The notes: a model not told the origin generated them from the sequence alone. A DNA stretch of 10,858 bases from Actinomycetota bacterium (GCA_019241805.1 JAFAWL010000116.1:1-10858), one strand, 5' to 3'; shown: positions 1 through 7,380, counted from the first letter of the stretch. Program-made: numbers and translations.

Positions 1-816
1 CGTGAGGACCGGGTCGCGCAGCGGGCGAAGCACCACCTCATCGCCGGCGATCGCCCGTCGCGGCAGTACGGCGATGCCGTGCCCGTCGGCCACCGCGCGC
101 GCCAGCAACGCCATGTCGTCGGTCTCCCAACGCACCCGCGGCTCGAATCCGAGCGCGCGACAGGCGCAACGCACGGCCAGCCCGCAGGCAGCATCCACGG
201 GCGGCATCACCCAGTCGGCCTCGGCCAGGTCGGCCAGTCGGACGGCGCCGCGACCGGGCAGCGCCGGGCCGGCGACCACCACCAACCGGTCCTGGACGAG
301 CTCTTCGGCGGTGACGTTGTCCGCTCGGGCGAGCGGCACGTAATCGTATTCGTCGACTACGCCGATGTCGGCGTCGCCGGCGGCCAGCAGCGCGTGGGTG
401 CGAGCCGGCTCAGCGGCGATCACGTTCAGCGCGATTCCTGGGTGATCTGCCCGCAGCCGCGTCGCCGCCGCCGAGACGACGGTCGCCGCCGCGCTGGCCA
501 CCGCGGCGATCGTTACGGGTCCGGCCACCTCGTCGCCGAGCCGGTCGAGATCGGCCTGCGCTTCGGCGAGCAGGTCGAGGACCCCCCGGGCGTGATCGGC
601 CAGGACATGACCGGCTCCGGTGAGCCTGACCCCTTGCGGGGACCGGTCGAGCAAGGCCGTTCCCGTTTCCCGCTCGAGCTGCGCCAGCTGTTGTGAGACG
701 GCCGAGGCGCTCAATCCGACGACCCGCGCGGCGGCGGCGATGGACCCACGCAGCTGAACCTCCCGCAAGAGCCGCAGTCGATTCACGTCGAGCGTCTCGG
801 TCATCGCACCGCCCAT
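1..816 (-). CDS. LysR-family transcriptional regulator (3' end cut by window edge)
   Basis: The minus strand stays open from the ATG at 816 to the window edge, giving 272 residues of a family that is usually about 300 long, so only a short C-terminal piece is missing. Residues about 12-60 form the LysR winged helix-turn-helix: a helix starting NRLRLL, then GSIAAAARVVGLSASAVSQQ, LAQLERETG and LLDR. A two-lobed effector-binding domain follows from about residue 92 (GPVTIAAVASAA onward). I chose the ATG at 816 because AAGGA lies 6 bases upstream; the ATGs at 819 and 804 are less well spaced. The gene is divergent from the ALDH7 dehydrogenase with 77 bp between them, the classic layout for a LysR protein controlling its neighbour and itself. 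The inducer is unknown; a lysine or pipecolate intermediate is only a guess from the neighbour. Confidence 0.93.
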   Translation of the reverse strand, partial: MGGAMTETLDVNRLRLLREVQLRGSIAAAARVVGLSASAVSQQLAQLERETGTALLDRSPQGVRLTGAGHVLADHARGVLDLLAEAQADLDRLGDEVAGPVTIAAVASAAATVVSAAATRLRADHPGIALNVIAAEPARTHALLAAGDADIGVVDEYDYVPLARADNVTAEELVQDRLVVVAGPALPGRGAVRLADLAEADWVMPPVDAACGLAVRCACRALGFEPRVRWETDDMALLARAVADGHGIAVLPRRAIAGDEVVLRPLRDPVLT

Positions 817-828
817 CATGTTTCCTTA

Positions 829-841
829 TGGCAATGTGCAA
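829..841. promoter_or_regulatory. Candidate LysR box (T-N11-A dyad) in the divergent promoter region
   Basis: The sequence TGGCA-ATG-TGCAA has the T-N11-A form of LysR-type operators. Its 5-bp arms match with one mismatch. It overlaps a 7-bp tandem direct repeat, GCAATGT at 831-837 and 838-844. It lies 13 bp upstream of the regulator's start and about 50 bp upstream of the dehydrogenase start. A possible minus-strand -10 (TACATT, 840-845) overlaps it, which would fit autorepression. A second small dyad, AAGAA-T-TTCTT, lies at 850-860. The pattern is seen directly; the binding is inferred. Confidence 0.45.
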
Positions 842-893
842 TGTAGCGTAAGAATTTCTTGGTGATCAGCTACGCCCGGGTCAGGAGACGACG

Positions 894-2432
894 ATGAGCT
901 TGCCGACGACCAGCGACCTCCACCGGCGGGTGACCGAGCTGCTCACCCAGCTCGGCGTCGACATCGACACCGGGCGGAAGGCCGGTGCTGGCGATATAGC
1001 GCTGCGCTCGCCCATCACGGGCGCGGTCTTGACCGGTGTGCCCGCCGACACTCCGGCCGACGTCAGGGACAGCATCGGCCGCGCCCACGATGCTTTCCGC
1101 GCCTGGAGAACGGTTCCGGCTCCGGTGCGTGGTCAGCTGGTGCGCGAGCTCGGTGAACTATTACGGACGCACAAACAGGCGCTGGGCGAGCTGGTCAGCA
1201 TCGAGGCGGGGAAGATTCGCTCCGAGGGCCTCGGCGAGGTTCAGGAGATGATCGATATCTGCGACCTGGCCGTGGGCCTGTCGCGTCAGTTGCACGGCCT
1301 CACCATCGCCTCGGAACGCCCGGGACATCGGATGATGGAGCAGTGGCACCCGTTGGGCGTCGTCGGGATCATCAGTGCCTTCAATTTTCCGGTTGCCGTC
1401 TGGTCGTGGAATGCGGCATTGGCCTTCGTCTGCGGTGACGCCGTCGTGTGGAAGCCGTCGGACAAGACCGTCCTGACCGCCCTGGCCTGCCAGGCGCTCG
1501 CGGCGGAAGCGGCGCGTCGGGTGGGCGCTCCCGACCAGATCAGTTCGGTGGTCGTCGGAGGGCCGGAGATCGGCGCGGCACTCGTCGACGACGACCGGGT
1601 GGCGCTGATCAGCGCGACCGGGTCTACCCGGATGGGGCGAGCCGTCGCCCCTCGGGTATCGGCTCGCTTCGGTCGTCTGCTGCTCGAACTCGGCGGCAAC
1701 AACGCGGCCATCGTCGCCCCGTCCGCCGATCTCGACCTTGCGGTGCGAGGCATAGTCTTCTCCGCGGCGGGCACGGCCGGGCAACGGTGCACATCGCTGC
1801 GGCGGATCATCGTCCATCGAACGATCGCCGACGAATTGGTCGAGCGATTGGCCAAGGCGTATCGCACGTTGCCGATCGGATCCCCACTGGATCCGCGGAC
1901 GTTGGTGGGCCCGCTCATCGATCACGCCGCTTACGAAGGCTTCCGGGCCGCGATCAGTGCCGCGACCGGGGCCGACGGCGGCGAGCTGATCGTGGGCGGC
2001 GGGCGAGTGGGCGGCGACGAGCATGGCGAGGCCTACTACGTCGAGCCCGCCATCGTCCGCATGCGCGGGCAGACGGCGATCGTCCGGGCCGAGACGTTCG
2101 CACCCCTGCTCTACGTTTTGGCCTACGACGACTTCGACGAGGCGATCGCGCTGCACAACGACGTTCCGCAGGGCTTGTCGTCCTCGATCTTCACCACGGA
2201 TGTGCGCGAGGCCGAACGATTCATGGCCGCCGACGGCTCCGACTGCGGCATCGCCAACGTCAATATCGGCCCCTCGGGAGCCGAGATCGGTGGCGCCTTC
2301 GGCGGCGAGAAGGAGACCGTCGGCGGCCGGGAATCGGGCTCGGACGCCTGGAAGAACTACATGCGGCGCACGACGAACACGGTCAACTACTCGAGCGGTC
2401 TTCCCTTGGCCCAGGGCGTCGAATTCGTTTGA
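894..2432 (+). CDS. ALDH7-type L-aminoadipate-semialdehyde / piperideine-6-carboxylate dehydrogenase
   Basis: A 512-residue NAD(P)-dependent aldehyde dehydrogenase. It oxidises 2-aminoadipate 6-semialdehyde (in equilibrium with 1-piperideine-6-carboxylate) to 2-aminoadipate in lysine and pipecolate breakdown; relatives are called Pcd, AmaB or ALDH7A1. Visible active-site elements are SAFNFP (Asn164), VWKPSD (Lys187), LELGGNN (Glu265) and GQRCTS (catalytic Cys299, with the preceding Arg298 typical of ALDH7). The helix segment GEVQEMIDICDLAVGLSR (114-131) and the C-terminal run GAEIGGAFGGEKETVGGRES are hallmarks of the ALDH7 subgroup and argue against a succinate-semialdehyde or betaine-aldehyde enzyme. 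AGGAG (883-887) lies 6 bases before the ATG. The length is normal for the family. It is probably controlled by the divergent LysR gene. No lysine 6-aminotransferase gene, a frequent partner in actinobacteria, is in view. Confidence 0.93.
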   Translation: MSLPTTSDLHRRVTELLTQLGVDIDTGRKAGAGDIALRSPITGAVLTGVPADTPADVRDSIGRAHDAFRAWRTVPAPVRGQLVRELGELLRTHKQALGELVSIEAGKIRSEGLGEVQEMIDICDLAVGLSRQLHGLTIASERPGHRMMEQWHPLGVVGIISAFNFPVAVWSWNAALAFVCGDAVVWKPSDKTVLTALACQALAAEAARRVGAPDQISSVVVGGPEIGAALVDDDRVALISATGSTRMGRAVAPRVSARFGRLLLELGGNNAAIVAPSADLDLAVRGIVFSAAGTAGQRCTSLRRIIVHRTIADELVERLAKAYRTLPIGSPLDPRTLVGPLIDHAAYEGFRAAISAATGADGGELIVGGGRVGGDEHGEAYYVEPAIVRMRGQTAIVRAETFAPLLYVLAYDDFDEAIALHNDVPQGLSSSIFTTDVREAERFMAADGSDCGIANVNIGPSGAEIGGAFGGEKETVGGRESGSDAWKNYMRRTTNTVNYSSGLPLAQGVEFV

Positions 2433-2433
2433 C

Positions 2434-2868
2434 TCAGCGCTGTTCCCGGTGCTTCATCTCGGCCTCGAAGATGTGCCGGGTGCCCGACACGAGTGACTCG
2501 CGGGCGTAGCGGTCGGCATCCCGGAACACCGACCAGTACTGATCGTCGTAGCTCTCGACGATCTGAAACGTCCACATGTCACGCACGACGTCGCGCCCGA
2601 CCAGCGTCTGCTCTATGTGATCGGCGATCTCGGCGTGACCGGCGACCCGCAACTTCAGGACCGCCTCCTGCAGCGTTCGATCAGCCGTGCCGCTTCGCCG
2701 GTGGAAGCTGTACAGCAGGCCACGAGCCTCCTCCACCACCTCGAGCGCTTCGGACAGCTTGCCGAGAGCCTCGACGGTCCCATCGTCGACGCCCTCGGGC
2801 CGTGGGTTCTCGACCGGCCGCCCCGGCTGCTTGGCACTTTCCGGGCGACCCTCAGGGGTCAACGACAT
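2434..2868 (-). CDS. Conserved actinobacterial protein of unknown function
   Basis: A 144-residue soluble protein that I do not recognise by name. I recall similar unnamed proteins in other actinobacteria, but could not search. Residues 1-30 are polar, Pro/Gly/Glu-rich and probably disordered. Then comes a mainly helical stretch (TVEALGKLSEALEVVEEARGLLYSFH), a region around LQEAVLKLRVAGHAEIADHIEQ, and the most conserved-looking block GRDVVRDMWTFQIVESYDD, followed by an Arg/Glu-rich helix to the end. There is no signal peptide, membrane helix or Cys cluster. I chose the ATG at 2868 because GGAAGG lies 9 bases upstream; an in-frame ATG at 2889 would add 7 residues but has no good ribosome site. 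The gene is convergent with the dehydrogenase, one base apart. Confidence 0.82.
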   Translation of the reverse strand: MSLTPEGRPESAKQPGRPVENPRPEGVDDGTVEALGKLSEALEVVEEARGLLYSFHRRSGTADRTLQEAVLKLRVAGHAEIADHIEQTLVGRDVVRDMWTFQIVESYDDQYWSVFRDADRYARESLVSGTRHIFEAEMKHREQR

Positions 2869-2927
2869 TCGCGGCGACCTTCCACTCATGCCGGCGGCGA
2901 CTCGCCCCCAACAGGGACAAGCAGACA

Positions 2928-2955
2928 GCCCCGCGACTCGACGGAGTCACGGGGC
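2928..2955 (-). terminator. Strong hairpin, likely terminator of the csbD-type gene
   Basis: Arms GCCCCGCGACTC (2928-2939) and GAGTCACGGGGC (2944-2955) pair over 12 positions with a single C/A versus G/U difference, around the loop GACG. Read on the minus strand it lies about 52 bases past the csbD stop and is followed by TGTCTGCTTGTCCC, which is moderately T-rich; the plus-strand side is G/C-rich. This favours termination of minus-strand transcription before the hypothetical gene. Confidence 0.65.
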
Positions 2956-2976
2956 CGCGGCGGCTCTTACGTTCGG

Positions 2977-2992
2977 GTCTGCGACGGCAGAC
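2977..2992. other. Short perfect hairpin between csbD stop and the terminator
   Basis: GTCTGC (2977-2982) and GCAGAC (2987-2992) form a perfect 6-bp stem around GACG, the same loop sequence as the larger hairpin at 2928-2955. No T-run follows on either strand. It may be an accessory RNA 3'-end structure; a chance dyad is possible. Confidence 0.35.
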
Positions 2993-3007
2993 ACGCCTAG
3001 AAGAGAG

Positions 3008-3181
3008 TCAGTGTTTGAACGCGTCCTTAACCTTCTCGCCCGCGTTCTTCAGGTCGGCGCTGCTCTGCTTCGCCTGACCCTTGGCAACTTCGTTCCGGTC
3101 GCCTGTCGCGTGGCCTACAGCTTCCTCGGCCTTGCCTTCGGCGCCCTTAGCGGCATTCTTCGCCTTGTCGAGTGCGCTCAT
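3008..3181 (-). CDS. CsbD-family stress-response protein
   Basis: A 57-residue, highly charged, Ala/Lys-rich protein starting MSALDKAKNAAKGAEGKAEE and containing the CsbD-like run AVGHATGDRNEVAKGQAKQ, ending in KVKDAFKH. CsbD proteins are small, abundant, poorly understood proteins induced by general stress; their molecular role is not established. I chose the ATG at 3181 because a full AGGAGG sits 6 bases upstream; the frame is open for 11 more codons to 3214, but that extension lacks a ribosome site and does not resemble the family. It is monocistronic: a strong hairpin follows and a gap of 169 bp precedes it. A GGGTAT hexamer upstream hints at a stress sigma factor. Confidence 0.88.
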   Translation of the reverse strand: MSALDKAKNAAKGAEGKAEEAVGHATGDRNEVAKGQAKQSSADLKNAGEKVKDAFKH

Positions 3182-3247
3182 GTCGAGCCTCCTGTCGTCT
3201 CGGCGTCCGTACACGGCTCGTCCGTTCTACGTTGCCGTACCAGGCTC

Positions 3248-3253
3248 ATACCC
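3248..3253 (-). promoter_or_regulatory. GGGTAT -10-like element of stress sigma (SigB/SigF) type upstream of csbD
   Basis: On the minus strand GGGTAT lies about 67 bases before the csbD start. GGGTAT/C is the known -10 of actinobacterial SigB/SigF-class promoters, and CsbD genes are typical targets of such factors. The matching -35 is poor: the nearest candidate, GTTG (3273-3276), is 19 bases away, longer than the usual 14-17. The rest of the 3182-3350 gap shows no gene; it has only a weak 5-bp dyad at 3321-3337 (GGCCG/CGGCC). Confidence 0.3.
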
Positions 3254-3350
3254 ACGCGGTGACGCGATATATCAACCCGCGCGTCCCTTGCGATCGTATG
3301 AGAAACCTGTACCCGCGGTAGGCCGAGCGACCCGGCCCGCAGCGACGCGG

Positions 3351-4442
3351 TTAAGAGAGCCCGGCCCGCGCTGCCAAGAGTTCGATCTTGTCGTCGGGTT
3401 GGACCGCCGCGACGCGGAAGTAGCCTGACGAGGCGGGCCCGTAGAACTCACCCGGTGACACGATCAGCCCGAAGCGTTCGGCCAGTTCGCGGGTGGCCGA
3501 CCAGGCATCACCGTCGGGCGCGGCCACCCACAGATAGAAGGCCCCGGCCGGCAGTGTCGCCGGGTAGCCGACCGCGCTCAGCAGTTCGGCCAGCCGTTGC
3601 AGCCGACGCAGGTAGCGCTCGCGCTGTCGCTCGACATGCTCGTCGTCGCCCAGAGCAACGATGGCAGCGGCCTGGACGGGTCCGGGAACCATCAGTCCTG
3701 CGTGCTTGCGAACCTCGCGCAAGTAATGGATCAGCTCGGCGTCGCCGGCGTAGAAACCGACCCGCGCGCCCGCGAAGTTGTCACGCTTGGATAGCGAATG
3801 CACGGCAAGCACGCCCGTCGTTCCCTCACGCAGCACGCTCGTCGGCGGCTCGGCCCAGGTGAACTCGGCGTAGCACTCGTCGGAGAGCACGAGCACATCG
3901 TGGTCCCGTCCCCAAGCCGCGGCCACGGCCGGATCGGACAGTTCGCCGGTCGGATTCGCCGGCGAGTTGACCCAGACCGCGAGCGCCCGCTTCGCGTCGG
4001 CGTCCTTGATGTCGTCGAGCCTCGCGTAAGGCACGGCCCGGAGGCCGGCCAGGATGGCTCCCATCGCGTACGTCGGATAACTCACGACGGGGTAAAGGAT
4101 AATGTCGCGCGAGGGGTCACGCAGCTTGAGATACTGCGGCACGCTGGCGACGAACTCCTTCGTGCCGACGCAGGCGGCGATCTGGGCGACCGGGTCGGCC
4201 TCGACGCCCAGCCGGCGCCGGAGCCACTCGCTCATGGCTGTGCGCAGCGGCAGCGACCCGGTCGACGGCGGGTAGGTGCGAGCCAGATCAGGCCGCTCCA
4301 GCGCGGCCATCACCTCCGGCGGAGGCGGATCGCACGGCGTGCCGATGGACAGGTCGACCGCGCCACCGTCGTGCTTGGCGGCCAACGCGGCGATGTCGTC
4401 GAGGCGGTCGAAGGGGTAGGGCGGTGGCACGAATCCGGTCAC
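3351..4442 (-). CDS. dapC: N-succinyldiaminopimelate aminotransferase (actinobacterial DapC type)
   Basis: A 363-residue fold-type I PLP aminotransferase. DapC makes N-succinyl-LL-2,6-diaminopimelate from the 6-oxo compound and glutamate, in the succinylase route to meso-diaminopimelate (cell wall) and lysine. Visible elements are an N-terminus PPYPFDRL typical of this group, LSIGTPCDPPP (31-41), ARTYPPSTGS, NSPANPTG (Asn163), SDECYAEF (Asp188, Tyr191), the Schiff-base motif SLSKR (Lys219) and YFRVA (Arg343, carboxylate binding). The length fits the short actinobacterial DapC-like group. The start is a GTG overlapping the TGA of the upstream gene by 4 bases, with GGAGGG 9 bases before it, so translational coupling is likely. 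In many actinobacteria the gene beside dapC is a small ferredoxin; here it is a large flavin/Fe-S protein. Another amino-acid aminotransferase role cannot be excluded by motif alone. Confidence 0.88.
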   Translation of the reverse strand: MTGFVPPPYPFDRLDDIAALAAKHDGGAVDLSIGTPCDPPPPEVMAALERPDLARTYPPSTGSLPLRTAMSEWLRRRLGVEADPVAQIAACVGTKEFVASVPQYLKLRDPSRDIILYPVVSYPTYAMGAILAGLRAVPYARLDDIKDADAKRALAVWVNSPANPTGELSDPAVAAAWGRDHDVLVLSDECYAEFTWAEPPTSVLREGTTGVLAVHSLSKRDNFAGARVGFYAGDAELIHYLREVRKHAGLMVPGPVQAAAIVALGDDEHVERQRERYLRRLQRLAELLSAVGYPATLPAGAFYLWVAAPDGDAWSATRELAERFGLIVSPGEFYGPASSGYFRVAAVQPDDKIELLAARAGLS

Positions 4443-7300
4443 GATGAACGTCCCTCCGGTTCGACAGGATGATCAACTTCAGGATCGGGCAGGTGATCGG
4501 CCAGCAGTTCAGCCAGGTGCCGGGCGCGTACCGCGGCGAGCTGATCGAGCTGAGTGCGGCAGGAGAAGCCATCCGCCAGCACCGTCGCCTCATCGCCGGC
4601 CGCGGCCACCGCGGGCAGCAGGGCGGTGCCGGCGACGGCGACCGACACGTCGTAGTGACCGCGTTCGACGCCGAAGTTTCCGGCCAACCCACAGCAGCCG
4701 CCGACCGCTGTGATGGCGGCGCCGGAATCGGCCAGCAGCTCGGCGTCCGCCTGCCAACCCAGCACGGCGTGGTGGTGGCAGTGCGGTTGTGCCACCCCGG
4801 TAACTCCTGACAACGACGGCGGCTGCCAGCCCTCGGTCTCGCGAAGCAGTTCGGCCAACGTGCGAGTGGCTGCGGCGAGCCGGGCGGCCCGCGGATCGTT
4901 CGGCAGTAACTCGGTGATGTCCGAACGCAACACCGCGGTGCACGACGGCTCGAGCCCGACGACCGGAATGCCTCGGGCGACAGCTGGATCCACCGCATCC
5001 AGCGCCGCGCGCAGGCGGCGGCGGGCTCCGTCCAATTGTCCGGTCGAGATCCACGTGAGGCCGCAACAGACCGGCTGCTCGGTGACCTGCACGCGATATC
5101 CCGCGGCTTCGAGCACGCGTACCGCAGCCTGCCCGACTTCGGGTGTGAAGTGTTCGGTGAAGGTGTCGACGAACAGCAATACCGGCTTCGCGTCGGCCTT
5201 CGCCGGCCGACCAACGAGCTGCTGACGAAGGGTACTCGTCGCGAAGGACGGCAACGGACGTCGGGGATCGATGCCACCGGCCCGCTTGGCCAGTGCGGCG
5301 ATCGGCTTACGAGCGAGCACTGCGTTGGTCAGCCGCGGCAGGCGGGCGGCCAGGCGCGCCCAGCGCGGCAGCCAGCCCAATGAGTAGTGAGCGACCGGGC
5401 GTAACCGTCGCCGGTAACGCTGGTACAGCACTTCGGCCTTGTAGGTCGCCATGTCGACTCCGGCCGGGCAGTCACTCGAACACCCCTTGCACGACAGACA
5501 CAGGTCGAGCGACTGCTGCAGTTCCGGCGCGTCGAACCCCTTCACCAACGCGCCGTTGGCCAACTCCTGCAGCACGCGAGCGCGAGCTCGGGTCGAGTCC
5601 TTCTCGTCCTTGGTGGCGAGGTAGGACGGACACATCACACCGCCGGAGGCGCTGGTGTCGGCACGACATTTGCCGACGCCGACGCATCGGTGCACCGCCG
5701 TCGACAGGTCGCCACGATCATGCGGGTAGGCGAAGCCGAGCCGATGCGCAAGTGAGCGCGCCGCGGGCAGACGTAGATCGCGATCGAGTGGCGCCGGACG
5801 AACGAGCACGCCCGGGTTGAGCAGATCGCTCGGATCGAAGATGTGCTTCACCGCGGCGAACGTTTCGATAGCGGCAGCCGAGTACATGTAGGGCAGCAGT
5901 TCTCCGCGCGCCCGCCCGTCGCCGTGCTCCCCCGACATCGATCCGCCGTAGCGGCCTACGAGTTCGGCCGATGCCGTGACGAATCGGCGGAAGGCCTCTG
6001 GACGATCGGCCAGCGGGAAGTCGATACGCGCGTGCACACAGCCGTCGCCGAAGTGCCCATACACGAGCCCGTCCAACCGATGCTCGGACAGCAAGGCGGA
6101 GAAGTCGCGGAGATAGTCGGCCAGTCGCGCCGGCGGGACCGCCGCATCCTCCCAGCCGGGCCAGGCCGGCTGGTTGTCCGGCGAGCGCCCGCCCAAGCCC
6201 GCGCCGTCCTCGCGAATGCGCCACAAAGCCGCCGCGGCCGGGCCGGTGACGATGCTGGCGTCGATGGCACCGGCGTCGGCGACCAACTCGGTTGCGGCTG
6301 ACCGGGCCGCGTCGAGGTCGGCCCCGCTCACCTCGGCCAGCAGCCAACCCCCGCCGGAAGGCAGCGGTGGCACCGCGGCGCTTCCTCGGCGGGTGCGCAC
6401 GACATCGACGAGGCGGGCGTCCATCCCCTCCAGGGCGACCGGTCGATGCGGAAGCAACGCCGGCACCGCCTCGGCTGCGGTCGGCATGTCCGTGTAGCCC
6501 AACACGACGAGCGCGACCGCCGACGGTTGCTCGACCAGCTTGACCGTGGCGCCGACGGTGACCGCCAACGTCCCTTCACTTCCGACGAGGAAGCGATCGA
6601 GCCGCCCACCGTTCTCGGGCAGGAGATGTTCGAGGGAGTAGCCGGAAACCTGCCGGCCGAATCGGCCGAACTCGGTGCGGATCAGCGCAAGCCGTTCGGC
6701 GACCAGGCCGGACAGCTGCGCTGAGATCGGTGACGCAGTCTCAGCCAGGGTGGTCGCGGTGAGACGCTCACCGGAGATCGTGAGCAAGTCGAGGGCGGTC
6801 ACGTTGTCGGCGGTCCGACCGTAGGCGAGCGCACGCGATCCGCAGGCGTTGTTGCCGATCGATCCGCCCATGGTGGCCCGTGAGTGCGTCGAGGGATCTG
6901 GGCCGAATCGCAGCCCGTGCGTGGCGGCCGCGTCGGTGATCGAGTCGAGCACCGCGCCCGGTTCGACCCGCGCAGTGCGGGCATCCGGGTCGACGGACAG
7001 CACGCGGTTGAGGTGCCGGGAGAAGTCCAGTACCAGTCCGGTCCCGATCGCGTTCCCCGCGATCGACGTGCCCCCGCCCCGGCTGGTCAGTGGGACAGCG
7101 AGTTCTCGGCACACGGCCAGAGCAGCGGCGACCTCGTCCGCATGTCGTGGGAACGCGACCGCGCTGGGCACAAGGCGGTAGTTCGAGGCGTCGGAGGAGT
7201 ACTCGGCTCGCCGCCGTGTTCCCGCATCGAGGTCACTAACGCCGGCCCGGCGCAGGGCGGCGACCAGTTCGGCCGCGCGATCGTTCGCGTCGACGGGCAT
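4439..7300 (-). CDS. FAD-binding and Fe-S-binding oxidoreductase (D-2-hydroxyglutarate/D-lactate dehydrogenase type)
   Basis: A 953-residue cytosolic or membrane-associated flavin dehydrogenase, in effect a fusion of GlcD-like and GlpC-like parts, as in E. coli YdiJ. Residues about 30-250 are the PCMH-type FAD domain (SRGGGTSIAGN at 73-83; MGGSIGNNACGS at 144-155). Residues about 250-500 are the FAD-oxidase C domain, with GHFGDGCVHAR and GEHGDGRARGELLP. A ferredoxin-like part follows (Cys539, 545, 557 and CLSCKGCSSDC, Cys601/604/607/611). Two cysteine-rich CCG halves end it (VCCG at 744-747, EPSC, PHCHHH, GGCCG). It should oxidise a D-2-hydroxyacid and pass electrons through the clusters; the substrate is not determined by sequence. 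The ATG at 7300 was preferred; a GTG at 7318 adds 6 residues and neither has a clear ribosome site. The stop overlaps the dapC start. Confidence 0.88.
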   Translation of the reverse strand: MPVDANDRAAELVAALRRAGVSDLDAGTRRRAEYSSDASNYRLVPSAVAFPRHADEVAAALAVCRELAVPLTSRGGGTSIAGNAIGTGLVLDFSRHLNRVLSVDPDARTARVEPGAVLDSITDAAATHGLRFGPDPSTHSRATMGGSIGNNACGSRALAYGRTADNVTALDLLTISGERLTATTLAETASPISAQLSGLVAERLALIRTEFGRFGRQVSGYSLEHLLPENGGRLDRFLVGSEGTLAVTVGATVKLVEQPSAVALVVLGYTDMPTAAEAVPALLPHRPVALEGMDARLVDVVRTRRGSAAVPPLPSGGGWLLAEVSGADLDAARSAATELVADAGAIDASIVTGPAAAALWRIREDGAGLGGRSPDNQPAWPGWEDAAVPPARLADYLRDFSALLSEHRLDGLVYGHFGDGCVHARIDFPLADRPEAFRRFVTASAELVGRYGGSMSGEHGDGRARGELLPYMYSAAAIETFAAVKHIFDPSDLLNPGVLVRPAPLDRDLRLPAARSLAHRLGFAYPHDRGDLSTAVHRCVGVGKCRADTSASGGVMCPSYLATKDEKDSTRARARVLQELANGALVKGFDAPELQQSLDLCLSCKGCSSDCPAGVDMATYKAEVLYQRYRRRLRPVAHYSLGWLPRWARLAARLPRLTNAVLARKPIAALAKRAGGIDPRRPLPSFATSTLRQQLVGRPAKADAKPVLLFVDTFTEHFTPEVGQAAVRVLEAAGYRVQVTEQPVCCGLTWISTGQLDGARRRLRAALDAVDPAVARGIPVVGLEPSCTAVLRSDITELLPNDPRAARLAAATRTLAELLRETEGWQPPSLSGVTGVAQPHCHHHAVLGWQADAELLADSGAAITAVGGCCGLAGNFGVERGHYDVSVAVAGTALLPAVAAAGDEATVLADGFSCRTQLDQLAAVRARHLAELLADHLPDPEVDHPVEPEGRSS

Positions 7301-7380
7301 CCGTCCATTCTGCTGCACCGGTCGTATCGCTATTGCTCACAGACGAACGGACGTGACGAGTGTGACTCTCCGCCGCCGGG

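Noticed and set aside
79..696. Long open frame on the plus strand opposite the LysR gene
   Set aside because: It is an antisense shadow of a clear LysR reading frame in high-GC DNA; the translation is Arg/Gly/His-rich with no domain features.
1161..2156. 331-codon minus-strand frame opposite the dehydrogenase
   Set aside because: Antisense shadow with Arg/Asp/His-biased composition and no recognisable fold or ribosome site.
1448..2509. 353-codon plus-strand frame inside the dehydrogenase gene
   Set aside because: It is a +1/+2 frame shadow of the ALDH7 gene, strongly Arg-rich and low in hydrophobic order; the overlapping frame has all catalytic motifs.
2493..3262. Overlapping plus-strand frames opposite the hypothetical and csbD genes
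   Set aside because: Arg/Ser/Pro-rich translations without domains; the minus-strand genes have ribosome sites and family-like sequences.
3321..3337. 5-bp dyad GGCCG/CGGCC downstream of dapC as a terminator
   Set aside because: The stem is short, the loop is 7 bases and no T-run follows on the minus strand; dyads of this size are common by chance in this base composition.
4288..5277. 329-codon minus-strand frame overlapping the end of the flavin/Fe-S gene and the start of dapC
   Set aside because: It is in a different frame from both genes, is Arg/Ser/Pro-rich, and would have to displace two genes with clear catalytic motifs.
7319..7380. Possible CRP-like TGTGA/TCACA site or terminator between the two flavoprotein genes
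   Set aside because: The TCACA and TGTGA elements are 19 bases apart, not the usual 6, and no hairpin plus T-run is present; I see nothing firm in this gap.
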